Positions 1 through 5,655 of a DNA stretch of 6,255 nt are shown piece by piece; position 1 is the first letter of the stretch; each line of letters starts with the position of its first letter. The notes beneath the pieces are model-generated. The model had not been told where the DNA came from, ran no database searches, and worked only from the letters and a program-made list of their open reading frames with translations. Source of the stretch: Lachnospira sp. UBA4346 (GTDB lineage Bacteria; Bacillota; Clostridia; Lachnospirales; Lachnospiraceae); NCBI GenBank assembly GCA_002394205.1, contig DGTC01000067.1:1-6255 (forward strand), read 5' to 3'. The translations under genes were made by a program, and so were the position numbers.

Positions 1-406
1 TCTTACCTGCATCCTTTGTTGCCTGTCTCTGTGCATCGTTAAAGTAAGCAGGAACTGTAATAACTGCTTCTGTAACCTTCTCGCCTAAGTAACTTTCAGC
101 ATCAGCCTTTAATTTCTGTAAAATCATTGCTGAAATTTCCTGTGGAGAATACTTCTTATCATCAATTGCAACCTTATAATCTGTACCCATATGTCTCTTA
201 ATAGAAGAAATTGTCTTATCAGCATTTGTAACTGCCTGACGCTTAGCAGGATCACCTACTAATCTTTCTCCTGTCTTTGTAAATGCAACGATAGATGGTG
301 TTGTACGAAGACCTTCTGTATTCGCAATAACAACTGGCTTACCACCTTCCATTACGGCTACACATGAATTTGTTGTACCTAAATCAATACCAATAATTTT
401 TCCCAT
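1..406 (-). CDS. dnaK: Molecular chaperone DnaK (Hsp70), N-terminal part, cut by window start
   Basis: This is the ATP-dependent Hsp70 chaperone, which binds unfolded protein segments in the cytoplasm with DnaJ and GrpE. Only the first 135 residues of about 610 are present, all from the nucleotide-binding domain. Visible signatures are the phosphate-1 loop IGIDLGTTNS at residues 5-14, the stretch LVGDPAKRQAVTN at about 49-61, and VITVPAYFNDAQRQATKDAG near the window edge. Between SIKRHMG and SPQEIS the protein is about 24 residues shorter than E. coli DnaK; the missing insertion is the known Gram-positive signature. The start MGKIIGID is fixed by homology and by a ribosome binding site AAAGGAAG 9 bases upstream. 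It is the third gene of the heat-shock operon, 40 bases after grpE, and should be controlled through the CIRCE site upstream of hrcA. The substrate-binding domain and any following dnaJ lie outside the window. Confidence 0.98.
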   Translation of the reverse strand, partial: MGKIIGIDLGTTNSCVAVMEGGKPVVIANTEGLRTTPSIVAFTKTGERLVGDPAKRQAVTNADKTISSIKRHMGTDYKVAIDDKKYSPQEISAMILQKLKADAESYLGEKVTEAVITVPAYFNDAQRQATKDAGK

Positions 407-446
407 GATATTTAACTTCCTTTCTTCATTTTACCTATTTAAATAA

Positions 447-1073
447 TTAATTAGCTACTTTTACCATACTGTGACGAATCACTGTTTCTCTGTAAGTATA
501 TCCTTTTTCGAATTCTTCTACGATAATATTTTCACCCACAGAGTCGTCTTCCACATGCATCACTGCATTGTGTAAATCCGGATTAAATTCTACGCCAACT
601 GCTTCAATTGGCTTTACTTCGGCATCCTCAAGCATCTTTACCATCTGCTTATATACCATATCCATTCCTTTTGCAAATGGAGTTTCCTTTTCTTCATCCG
701 TAATTGATTTAAATCCTCTTTCGAAGTTATCAACAATTGGAAGAATCTTCTTTATTATATCGGAAGCACCCATTTCAAACATCGCAGACTTTTCTTTTTC
801 TGTACGTTTTCTGAAATTATCAAATTCTGCCATCTGACGCTTCACTCTATCCTGAAGTTCTTCGATTGCAGCATCCTTTGCATCTTTTTTTGATGTCTTC
901 TTTTCAGAATTTTCTGTCTGTTCTTCGTCTTTTACCTGCGTGCCATCGTTATCTGTTTCAACAGTTTTTGCGGCATCTGCTTCGCTGGCTGCCTCTGTTT
1001 CCGTTGCCTTATCAGCAGCTTCCTTTACTTCGGCTTCAACCTGATCTTTTTTCATTTCTTCCTTTGACACCAT
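447..1073 (-). CDS. grpE: Nucleotide exchange factor GrpE
   Basis: GrpE is a cytoplasmic homodimer that releases ADP from DnaK and resets the chaperone cycle. The 208 residues show the family layout. Residues 1-65 are an acidic, low-complexity, probably disordered tail rich in E, D, K, A and T. Residues about 66-100 form a charged helix and coiled coil containing MAEFDNFRKR at 81-90. LPIVDNFERG lies at 111-120. The C-terminal beta domain that contacts DnaK contains VEFNPDLHNAVM at 161-172 and GYTYRETVIRHSMVKVA at 191-207. The start MVSKEEMKKD is preceded by AAAGG with a 6-base spacer; an in-frame ATG six codons later is less well placed. It sits 12 bases after hrcA and 40 bases before dnaK, so it is co-transcribed with both. 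The length is normal for clostridial GrpE. The N-terminal tail is the only variable part. Confidence 0.97.
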   Translation of the reverse strand: MVSKEEMKKDQVEAEVKEAADKATETEAASEADAAKTVETDNDGTQVKDEEQTENSEKKTSKKDAKDAAIEELQDRVKRQMAEFDNFRKRTEKEKSAMFEMGASDIIKKILPIVDNFERGFKSITDEEKETPFAKGMDMVYKQMVKMLEDAEVKPIEAVGVEFNPDLHNAVMHVEDDSVGENIIVEEFEKGYTYRETVIRHSMVKVAN

Positions 1074-1085
1074 TAACCGCCTTTC

Positions 1086-2156
1086 CTATGTTTTCTTCAA
1101 CATACCGTCTAATTGCGTCCGGATTGTCTGCAAAGTTCCAACAACCTTTTCATAATCCATTCGCTTCGGTCCAATAATTCCGATTGTACCTTTCATACCA
1201 TCTTGCAGCTCATAGGTTGCTGTAACTACACTGCAATCTTTCATCGTATCAATCGGTGTTTCATTTCCTATATATACCTGAATACCCTGGTTCGAAGCCT
1301 CATCTGATTCCTCAGAAACAAGTCCGGTAAGACTCTGCTTCTCTTCCAACGTATATATAAGCTCACTTGCTTTATTCGAATCACTCAGTTCCGGATATTT
1401 GAAAATATTGGTTGCACCACTCGTATATATTTTCAAATCATCTGCATTCCGAATTGTATCAACGATAGCTTCTAGCACATCTTTTATCAATCCGACATGT
1501 TCTCCTGCCTGATTCTCCATCGTCTTTACCATTGCAATACTCATCTGCTCTAATGTAAGTCCATTCAGACTCGTATTAAGCAAAATATTCAACTTGAGCA
1601 AATCTTCCTGTGAAAGCGTATCCTGAATTCGAATAACTTTGTTTCTGATAAGATTACCTTCCATTACTATAACAGCCAGTAACTTATCTTCGTCTAGGAA
1701 TGAAAGCTGAACAAACTTTAACTTATTGCCCTTTACCTGTGGAGATGTAATCATTGTCGCATAATTTGTATCTTTTGCAAGTACCTTTGCTACATTCTGC
1801 AACAATTCCTCAACGCGATCAACCTTTTCAGACAGCATATCCTTCATAGATTCAACTTCTTTCTCTCTATCTGCAACTTCGGCTTCTCTCGTCGATAACT
1901 CCTCAGCTTTCTGATTCATCATGTCGTCCACATATAAACGATAACCTTTATCTGTTGGAATTCGACCAGCAGAGGTGTGTGGCTGTATAATATATCCTAA
2001 TTCTTCCAGGTCTGCCATTTCATTTCGAATTGTTGCGGAACTCAGCTTCAAATCCGTATACTTTGATATGGTTCTTGATCCAACCGGCTCACCCGTCTCA
2101 AGATAATTCTGAATAACTGCTTTTAATATTCGCAATTTTCTATCATCTAATTCCAT
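1086..2156 (-). CDS. hrcA: Heat-inducible transcription repressor HrcA
   Basis: HrcA is the dimeric repressor of class I heat-shock genes. It binds CIRCE DNA and in known systems needs GroEL to stay active, so free chaperone level is the thermosensor. The 356 residues begin with a winged helix-turn-helix domain (about 1-77), with LSSATIRNEMADLEELG at 38-54 as the recognition region and PHTSAGRIPTDKGYRLYVD at 59-77 as the wing. A charged helical segment spans about 80-125, and a GAF-like domain follows, ending with IGNE at 296-299 and GTIGIIGPKRMDY at 323-335. The start is supported by AAAGGAG with a 7-base spacer and by the conserved N-terminus. It is the first gene of the operon and lies directly behind a perfect CIRCE element, so it should repress itself. 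The helical segment contains a repeated, highly charged stretch (REAEVADREKEVES, 90-103) that seems longer than in many relatives. This may be a lineage-specific insertion in the linker and should not affect the assignment. Confidence 0.98.
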   Translation of the reverse strand: MELDDRKLRILKAVIQNYLETGEPVGSRTISKYTDLKLSSATIRNEMADLEELGYIIQPHTSAGRIPTDKGYRLYVDDMMNQKAEELSTREAEVADREKEVESMKDMLSEKVDRVEELLQNVAKVLAKDTNYATMITSPQVKGNKLKFVQLSFLDEDKLLAVIVMEGNLIRNKVIRIQDTLSQEDLLKLNILLNTSLNGLTLEQMSIAMVKTMENQAGEHVGLIKDVLEAIVDTIRNADDLKIYTSGATNIFKYPELSDSNKASELIYTLEEKQSLTGLVSEESDEASNQGIQVYIGNETPIDTMKDCSVVTATYELQDGMKGTIGIIGPKRMDYEKVVGTLQTIRTQLDGMLKKT

Positions 2157-2157
2157 G

Positions 2158-2170
2158 ACAGCACTCCTTT
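2158..2170 (-). promoter_or_regulatory. hrcA ribosome binding site merged with a CIRCE-like half-site
   Basis: On the minus strand AAAGGAG lies 7 bases before the hrcA ATG. The same bases run into GAGTGCTGT, which matches the CIRCE half-site GAGTGCTAA at 7 of 9 positions. The ribosome binding role is well supported. A binding role for HrcA at this half-site is only a possibility. Confidence 0.75.
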
Positions 2171-2180
2171 CTTATCTCTG

Positions 2181-2207
2181 TTAGCACTCATTATTGTGGA
2201 GTGCTAA
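2181..2207. promoter_or_regulatory. CIRCE operator (HrcA binding site)
   Basis: The sequence TTAGCACTC, nine bases, then GAGTGCTAA is an exact copy of the CIRCE consensus, an inverted repeat bound by the HrcA dimer. It lies 24 bases upstream of the hrcA start codon. With the promoter at 2221-2249, it falls at roughly +8 to +34 of the transcript, so it sits in the 5' untranslated region and would block transcription of hrcA-grpE-dnaK when HrcA is bound. Confidence 0.98.
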
Positions 2208-2220
2208 TATTGATATATTT

Positions 2221-2249
2221 AAAATAGCACTCTAATAGCATATTGTCAA
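2221..2249 (-). promoter_or_regulatory. Sigma-A-type promoter of hrcA-grpE-dnaK
   Basis: On the minus strand a perfect -35 hexamer TTGACA (2249-2244) is followed after exactly 17 bases by TATTTT (2226-2221), which matches the -10 consensus at 4 of 6 positions. It is preceded by TGC, giving an extended -10 (TGn). The predicted start of transcription is about 2214, just before the CIRCE operator. Upstream, at about 2262-2280, lie A and T tracts that could act as an UP element. A vegetative promoter plus CIRCE is the standard class I heat-shock arrangement. Confidence 0.85.
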
Positions 2250-2391
2250 CAATAATCTGAACTTTTTTTATAAAAAATATCTTATATTTAAAAACAGTTT
2301 CTAAATCCCTATTCTATACCCTAATCTCATTTCTCCATAAAATAAAGAACTATGCGCAACTCTTTCATATCCAGATTGCATTGTAGACAGC

Positions 2392-2440
2392 AAAAAACCT
2401 TTCCTATACAAAATGCATTATCTTGTATAGAAAAGGCTTT
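2392..2440 (-). terminator. Rho-independent terminator of the four-gene cassette
   Basis: On the minus strand AGCCTTTTCTATACAA (from 2438) pairs with TTGTATAGGAAAGGTT (to 2396) around an 11-base loop (2412-2422) and runs into a T tract ending at 2392. The 16-pair stem contains two G-U wobble pairs. Both would be A-C mismatches in a plus-strand RNA, so the hairpin is adapted to minus-strand transcription. It begins 33 bases after the stop codon of the Ig-like protein gene and insulates the heat-shock operon from read-through. Confidence 0.93.
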
Positions 2441-2473
2441 CAATATCTCATTATTTTATTATTATATTTCAAA

Positions 2474-3220
2474 TTATTCTACATGTACTGTAAAGGTGAC
2501 ATGATTAGACTGATTTCTGTCTGTATCTGTACAATATACTTCCAGATTATATGTTCCCTTCTGTGCAGTATTTACAGTTCCATCCATCACTATTCTTCTC
2601 GATAAAACATCTGCACTATCTTTATCATCCGTGATTTCAGATACATATTTCATAATATTAAATGAGCTTCCCACTGCAATCGTATCTTCCGTACTTGTAA
2701 GAACCAGTTTTGGTCCTCCTGCAACGGTTTCTGCTTCTGTCGTAGCTTCTACACTTGTTTTCTGTGTTACAGAACTTTCTGTTTCTTTCTTTGTTGTAGA
2801 TTCTTTGTTATCCGATGCATTTGATGCACTCTTTGTTGTTTCCTGTTCTGTCTGTACTGTCGCATCTCTTGCCGCAATTTCTTCATTACTAGCCGCATAA
2901 TCGATTGTATATGTCAACTTTGTAATATTATTATGATGATCTCTTGCAGCATAAATAATATTTGCTTTTGTTAAATCAGAAGAAACATATATCTGTTCAA
3001 CGATAATCGAGTCACTTACATCACCGTCTTTCTTATCTACAGCCTTTACATATCCCTTTAAAATATCAACACTTTGATCTTTTGAATACGGTCTGACTTT
3101 AGATGTATCAACTGTCAATGCAGGTCCTTCCCGATCTTCTCCTAAATATACAACTACAAATACTGCCATAAGTGCGCACAAAACAATTAGTGCAACAACA
3201 ACGGCCTGGTTCTTCTTCAT
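2474..3220 (-). CDS. Membrane-anchored protein with two Ig-like (DUF5011-like) domains
   Basis: I do not recognise a named gene. The 248-residue product starts MKKNQ and has one hydrophobic segment at about 6-26, likely an uncleaved signal anchor that puts the rest outside the cell. Residues about 32-108 (KDGDVSDSI at 64-72, ARDHHNNIT at 92-100) and 169-248 (a GSSFNIMKYV turn, TDDKDSADV, KGTYNLEVYCTDTDRNQSN) resemble the bacterial Ig-like fold DUF5011, found in many adhesins and envelope proteins. The first copy is degenerate. Between them, 112-166 is a T/S/E/K-rich linker, probably flexible. There is no sortase motif and no catalytic motif. The start is chosen because GGAGG lies 5 bases before this ATG; an ATG seven codons upstream would place that site inside the gene. 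It follows the kinase by 36 bases and precedes the terminator, so it is the last gene of the cassette. A scaffold or ligand-binding role in polysaccharide export is only inferred from this position. Confidence 0.8.
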   Translation of the reverse strand: MKKNQAVVVALIVLCALMAVFVVVYLGEDREGPALTVDTSKVRPYSKDQSVDILKGYVKAVDKKDGDVSDSIIVEQIYVSSDLTKANIIYAARDHHNNITKLTYTIDYAASNEEIAARDATVQTEQETTKSASNASDNKESTTKKETESSVTQKTSVEATTEAETVAGGPKLVLTSTEDTIAVGSSFNIMKYVSEITDDKDSADVLSRRIVMDGTVNTAQKGTYNLEVYCTDTDRNQSNHVTFTVHVE

Positions 3221-3256
3221 AGATTCCTCCAAAAAGTACATTTGTTTACTGAATTA

Positions 3257-3952
3257 CTAATTATTGCTTTCTCCATAGTTACCATAATATTTACCATAGT
3301 ACTTACCATAATAACCATCTCCGGCCAAATCAACTTTATTCAAGACACATCCTAAAATCTTACATTGTGTCATTCTCAATTGGTCAAGCTGTTTCTGAAT
3401 AAACTTGTAACTTACCATGTTGGCTGCCACAACAAGTGCTGCTCCATCACACTTCTGAGCAACAATTGCTGCATCTGTAACACTTCCTAATGGTGGAGTA
3501 TCAATAATAACATAATCATAAATATCTCTTAATGCTTTTATTAATGTATCAAAAGATGAATTATTTAAAAGCTCTGATGGATTTGGAGGTACAATACCCG
3601 AAAATACAACATACAAATTTTCAACATTTGTTGTGCAGATGACCTCATCAAATTTATTCATACCTGAAAGATAATGTGTAAGTCCCTTAATTGCCTTGTT
3701 AATTTTGTAACGACCAACCAACACAGATTTTCTCAAATCGGCATCAATAAAAATAACCTTCTTACCTGACTCAGCAAGTGATACAGCTAAATTAAACGAC
3801 ACACTTGACTTTCCTTCGTTTGGTGTAGAACTTGTGAACATCAATACTTTCATATCTGATCCACACAACTGAATATTTGTTCTTAATGTTTTATACGCTT
3901 CACTACATCTGTAGTCTAACTTACGAAGTCTCTCAATATTAACTGTAGGCAT
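3257..3952 (-). CDS. cpsD: Tyrosine-protein kinase, CpsD/CapB family (BY-kinase)
   Basis: This is the cytoplasmic kinase of the two-part Gram-positive BY-kinase, a MinD-like P-loop ATPase that autophosphorylates C-terminal tyrosines and controls exopolysaccharide synthesis. Visible motifs in the 231 residues are EAYKTLRTNI at 18-27 (oligomer interface; E18, R24 and a lysine at 21), Walker A STPNEGKS at 42-49 with K48, Walker A' VIFIDADLRK at 66-75, and Walker B YVIIDTPP at 147-154. The tail 211-226 holds seven tyrosines in a YYGK repeat. It lacks a membrane segment, so it needs the Wzz-like protein encoded just upstream as anchor and activator. The ATG overlaps the stop of that gene by one base (TAATG), and AAAGGAG lies 7 bases upstream, which suggests translational coupling. 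The symbol reflects family membership and the same B-C-D gene order as pneumococcal cps loci. The polymer it regulates cannot be told from this window. Confidence 0.95.
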   Translation of the reverse strand: MPTVNIERLRKLDYRCSEAYKTLRTNIQLCGSDMKVLMFTSSTPNEGKSSVSFNLAVSLAESGKKVIFIDADLRKSVLVGRYKINKAIKGLTHYLSGMNKFDEVICTTNVENLYVVFSGIVPPNPSELLNNSSFDTLIKALRDIYDYVIIDTPPLGSVTDAAIVAQKCDGAALVVAANMVSYKFIQKQLDQLRMTQCKILGCVLNKVDLAGDGYYGKYYGKYYGNYGESNN

Positions 3953-4749
3953 TATTTTGCTCCTTTCTTTGAAGAATGTCCTGACGATTTACCTGATTTC
4001 TTCTTTCCCTTCTTTTTAGAACCAGAAGAATCCTTGCTATCATCTAAGTCTTCTGACATTGGAATCAATGCCAATGTACTAAGTCCAAGATATTTTTCTA
4101 CATCTTCAGATGTATTGATTCTATCATTCATAACAAATCGAATGACTACAACTGCTGTTGCAAGTAACAAACCTAAAATAGCTGCAATTGCACCATTTCT
4201 CTTTAAATTCGGACTTACAGGCTTTGTAGGCAGTGGAGCTTCGCCTCTTTCATCGCCCATAATTGTTACTTTTTCTGTCTGCATTGTCTCAACAATATAA
4301 TCTGCTGCTACCTGCGCTACCTTATCAGCAATCTGTTTTGCCTGATATGGATCATGGCTGGATACAACTACATCTAAGATTCTGGTATTTGACTGTGTAC
4401 TAACAGAAATCATCTTTGATAACTTCTCATTTGTCATGTCTAGATTTAACTCGCTAATAACTTTTCCTGTTACTGCTCTGTGTTTAATCAATACCATATA
4501 ATCCTGTGTCAACTGTGTTGATGACTGTAAATCATTATATGTTGTCGTTCCCTGACTCTGACGATTTAAAACAATCATACTAATCTTTGTCTGATACGTT
4601 GGCTTAATAAACAACTTGCTTCCTATCAATGCAGCTACGCCAAAGATCAAACCAACAATAATAATAACAACAATTTTACTAAAGATTACCGAAAAGATTT
4701 GTCTTAAATCAATCTCAACTTCATCATTATTTTTACGTTCGTTTCCCAT
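3952..4749 (-). CDS. cpsC: Wzz-like polysaccharide co-polymerase / kinase activator (CpsC/CapA family)
   Basis: Proteins of this family sit in the membrane, set polysaccharide chain length, and through their cytoplasmic C-terminus activate the partner BY-kinase. The 265 residues show the expected topology. A short cytoplasmic N-terminus with EVEIDLRQIFSVI (10-22) leads to membrane segment 1 at about 26-44, then an external loop containing TQLTQDYMVLIKHRAV (78-93). The proline-rich motif PLPTKPVSP (172-180) is followed by membrane segment 2 at about 186-205. The cytoplasmic tail starts with NDRINTSEDVEKYLGLSTLALIP (208-230), the usual kinase-contact region. From 234 to the end it becomes an acidic patch followed by a serine-, glycine- and lysine-rich tail with ten lysines in the last 21 residues, which is unusual. 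The ribosome binding site GGAGG (4760-4764) lies within the last codons of the phosphatase gene, and the end overlaps the kinase start by one base. The symbol is by family and gene order. Confidence 0.93.
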   Translation of the reverse strand: MGNERKNNDEVEIDLRQIFSVIFSKIVVIIIVGLIFGVAALIGSKLFIKPTYQTKISMIVLNRQSQGTTTYNDLQSSTQLTQDYMVLIKHRAVTGKVISELNLDMTNEKLSKMISVSTQSNTRILDVVVSSHDPYQAKQIADKVAQVAADYIVETMQTEKVTIMGDERGEAPLPTKPVSPNLKRNGAIAAILGLLLATAVVVIRFVMNDRINTSEDVEKYLGLSTLALIPMSEDLDDSKDSSGSKKKGKKKSGKSSGHSSKKGAK

Positions 4750-4754
4750 CTTGA

Positions 4755-5501
4755 TTAATCCTCCAAATATTCGCCTCGCAAAATTGCTTCTGCGTTATCG
4801 TGCAAGATTCGTTTCGCATAATCATATCCGAATTTCTTGCATATGTATTCTGCACATTCCTGCATCCTTGGTGCTCTATGTCCGTTACTGTGTGCATCTG
4901 TACCAACCGCATCAACAAGCTCGTCTTTCATCATTTTCTTAATGAACTTCTTAACGTCCTTACCGGCTGAACCAATTACCGAACTCGCATTTACCTGAAT
5001 AAATGCCCCCATATTTTTTAATTCATAAGCACGGTCAATATCTTTCATTACACACATGTATCTTTCAATATGTGCAATCAGCGGAATATATCCCATCTGC
5101 GTAATATTACTGATGCTTGTCCGCAGATAAGCATAATCTACAGTCGGATGATATTCTACTAATACATATCTAGAATCACCCATTGTAAGTTTTTTTCCGG
5201 CTTCTAAATCTTCCAGCACATCTGACGTATAATAAATTTCCCGTCCCAATGCCCATTCCATTTCCGGACACACATCCTGTACATTCTGCTTAAACACCTC
5301 AAACTGTCTGAGCAGTTCCTCACATCCCACACTTCCTCTTTCAGGATGGTAATGTGGTGTTGCTATAATTTTGCGGATCCCCTCTTCATATGCGATGCTT
5401 ATCATATCTTTACTCGTCTCAATATCATTCGAGCCATCATCGACACCATACAAAATATGAGAATGAACATCCACATAACTAAAATCTATTTTTTTTCTCA
5501 T
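4755..5501 (-). CDS. cpsB: PHP-family tyrosine-protein phosphatase, CpsB/YwqE type
   Basis: This is a metal-dependent phosphatase of the PHP superfamily that removes phosphate from the tyrosine tail of CpsD-type kinases. The 248 residues carry the full metal-binding set: DVHSHIL at 11-17 (D11, H13, H15), DD at 21-22, ATPHY at 47-51 (H50), GREIYY with E88, AHIERY at 143-148 (H144, E146) and GTDAHS at 200-205 (D202, H204). The length fits the family. I chose MRKKIDFSYVD as the start because AAGG lies 9 bases before it. A start at 5510 would abut AAGG with no spacer, and one at 5546 has no ribosome binding site and gives an atypical extension. It is the first gene of the cassette, behind its own promoter, with cpsC starting only 5 bases after its stop codon. 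PHP enzymes include histidinol phosphatases, but the adjacent kinase and Wzz genes make the tyrosine phosphatase role far more likely. Confidence 0.95.
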   Translation of the reverse strand: MRKKIDFSYVDVHSHILYGVDDGSNDIETSKDMISIAYEEGIRKIIATPHYHPERGSVGCEELLRQFEVFKQNVQDVCPEMEWALGREIYYTSDVLEDLEAGKKLTMGDSRYVLVEYHPTVDYAYLRTSISNITQMGYIPLIAHIERYMCVMKDIDRAYELKNMGAFIQVNASSVIGSAGKDVKKFIKKMMKDELVDAVGTDAHSNGHRAPRMQECAEYICKKFGYDYAKRILHDNAEAILRGEYLED

Positions 5502-5536
5502 TATTTTCATCCTTAATTTTTGTAAACAACAGAATA

Positions 5537-5586
5537 TGACAGACAAAATTCTTAACTATCATAACAATTTGAATCCTTGTCTGTCA
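5537..5586. repeat. Long inverted repeat spanning the cassette promoter
   Basis: On the plus strand TGACAGACAA (5537-5546) is exactly inverted as TTGTCTGTCA (5577-5586). After a small internal mismatch the match resumes with ATTC (5548-5551) and GAAT (5571-5574), leaving a 19-base centre. The right arm contains the -35 hexamer, the centre contains the -10, and the left arm lies at about the start of transcription. It could be a two-arm operator, or a hairpin at the 3' end of the thrC message. No clean T tract follows on the minus strand, so an ordinary terminator is less likely. Confidence 0.75.
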
Positions 5587-5587
5587 A
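5558..5587 (-). promoter_or_regulatory. Sigma-A-type promoter of the phosphorylation cassette
   Basis: On the minus strand TTGACA (5587-5582), identical to the -35 consensus, is followed after 18 bases by TATGAT (5563-5558), which matches the -10 consensus at 5 of 6 positions. Transcription would start near 5551, leaving an untranslated leader of about 50 bases before the phosphatase gene. This argues that the four genes form a transcription unit distinct from thrC, although read-through from thrC is possible because I see no clear terminator after it. Confidence 0.78.
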
Positions 5588-5655
5588 CATCCTATTATTA
5601 TCACAAAAGTAATCTTATATCCGAATATTCATTTCAGATCATCAGACTATCCATA

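Larger units (their letters stand above)
2157..2473. other. Intergenic region between the heat-shock operon and the phosphorylation cassette
   Basis: This 317-base stretch has no convincing gene. From low to high coordinates it holds the hrcA ribosome binding site, the CIRCE operator, the hrcA promoter, an AT-rich inverted repeat (TTTTTTA/TAAAAAA, about 2264-2277), about 110 bases (2280-2391) in which I see no strong signal, and the terminator of the upstream unit. The neighbouring operons are therefore separately controlled although they run in the same direction. Confidence 0.8.

Noticed and set aside
866..1177. Plus-strand open frame of 103 residues
   Set aside because: It lies antisense across grpE and hrcA, and its leucine/proline-rich product reflects the complement of acidic GrpE codons.
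2264..2277. AT-only inverted repeat as a second terminator
   Set aside because: It has no G-C pairs and would be too weak. It is more likely part of an AT-rich region upstream of the hrcA promoter.
2328..2369. Minus-strand 13-codon peptide frame before the hrcA promoter
   Set aside because: Too short, with only a weak upstream ribosome binding site and no sign of an attenuator around it.
2423..2605. Plus-strand open frame of 60 residues
   Set aside because: It overlaps the terminator stem and the end of the Ig-like gene antisense, with low-complexity composition and no ribosome binding site.
3155..3200. Lipoprotein signal (cysteine 15) in the Ig-like protein
   Set aside because: The residue before the cysteine is leucine and the hydrophobic stretch continues after it, so there is no lipobox; a signal anchor fits better.
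3221..3241. Ig-like protein starting seven codons earlier at 3241
   Set aside because: The GGAGG that serves the ATG at 3220 would lie inside the gene, and the extension MYFLEES precedes a typical MKKN signal start.
5502..5546. Longer phosphatase with start at 5546 (15 extra residues)
   Set aside because: No ribosome binding site precedes that ATG, the extension is not family-like, and it would overlap the predicted start of transcription. The ATG at 5501 has AAGG at a suitable distance.
5587..5655. Intrinsic terminator directly after thrC
   Set aside because: Only short imperfect palindromes (for example ATATCCGAATAT near 5617-5628) are present and no T tract follows on the minus strand.
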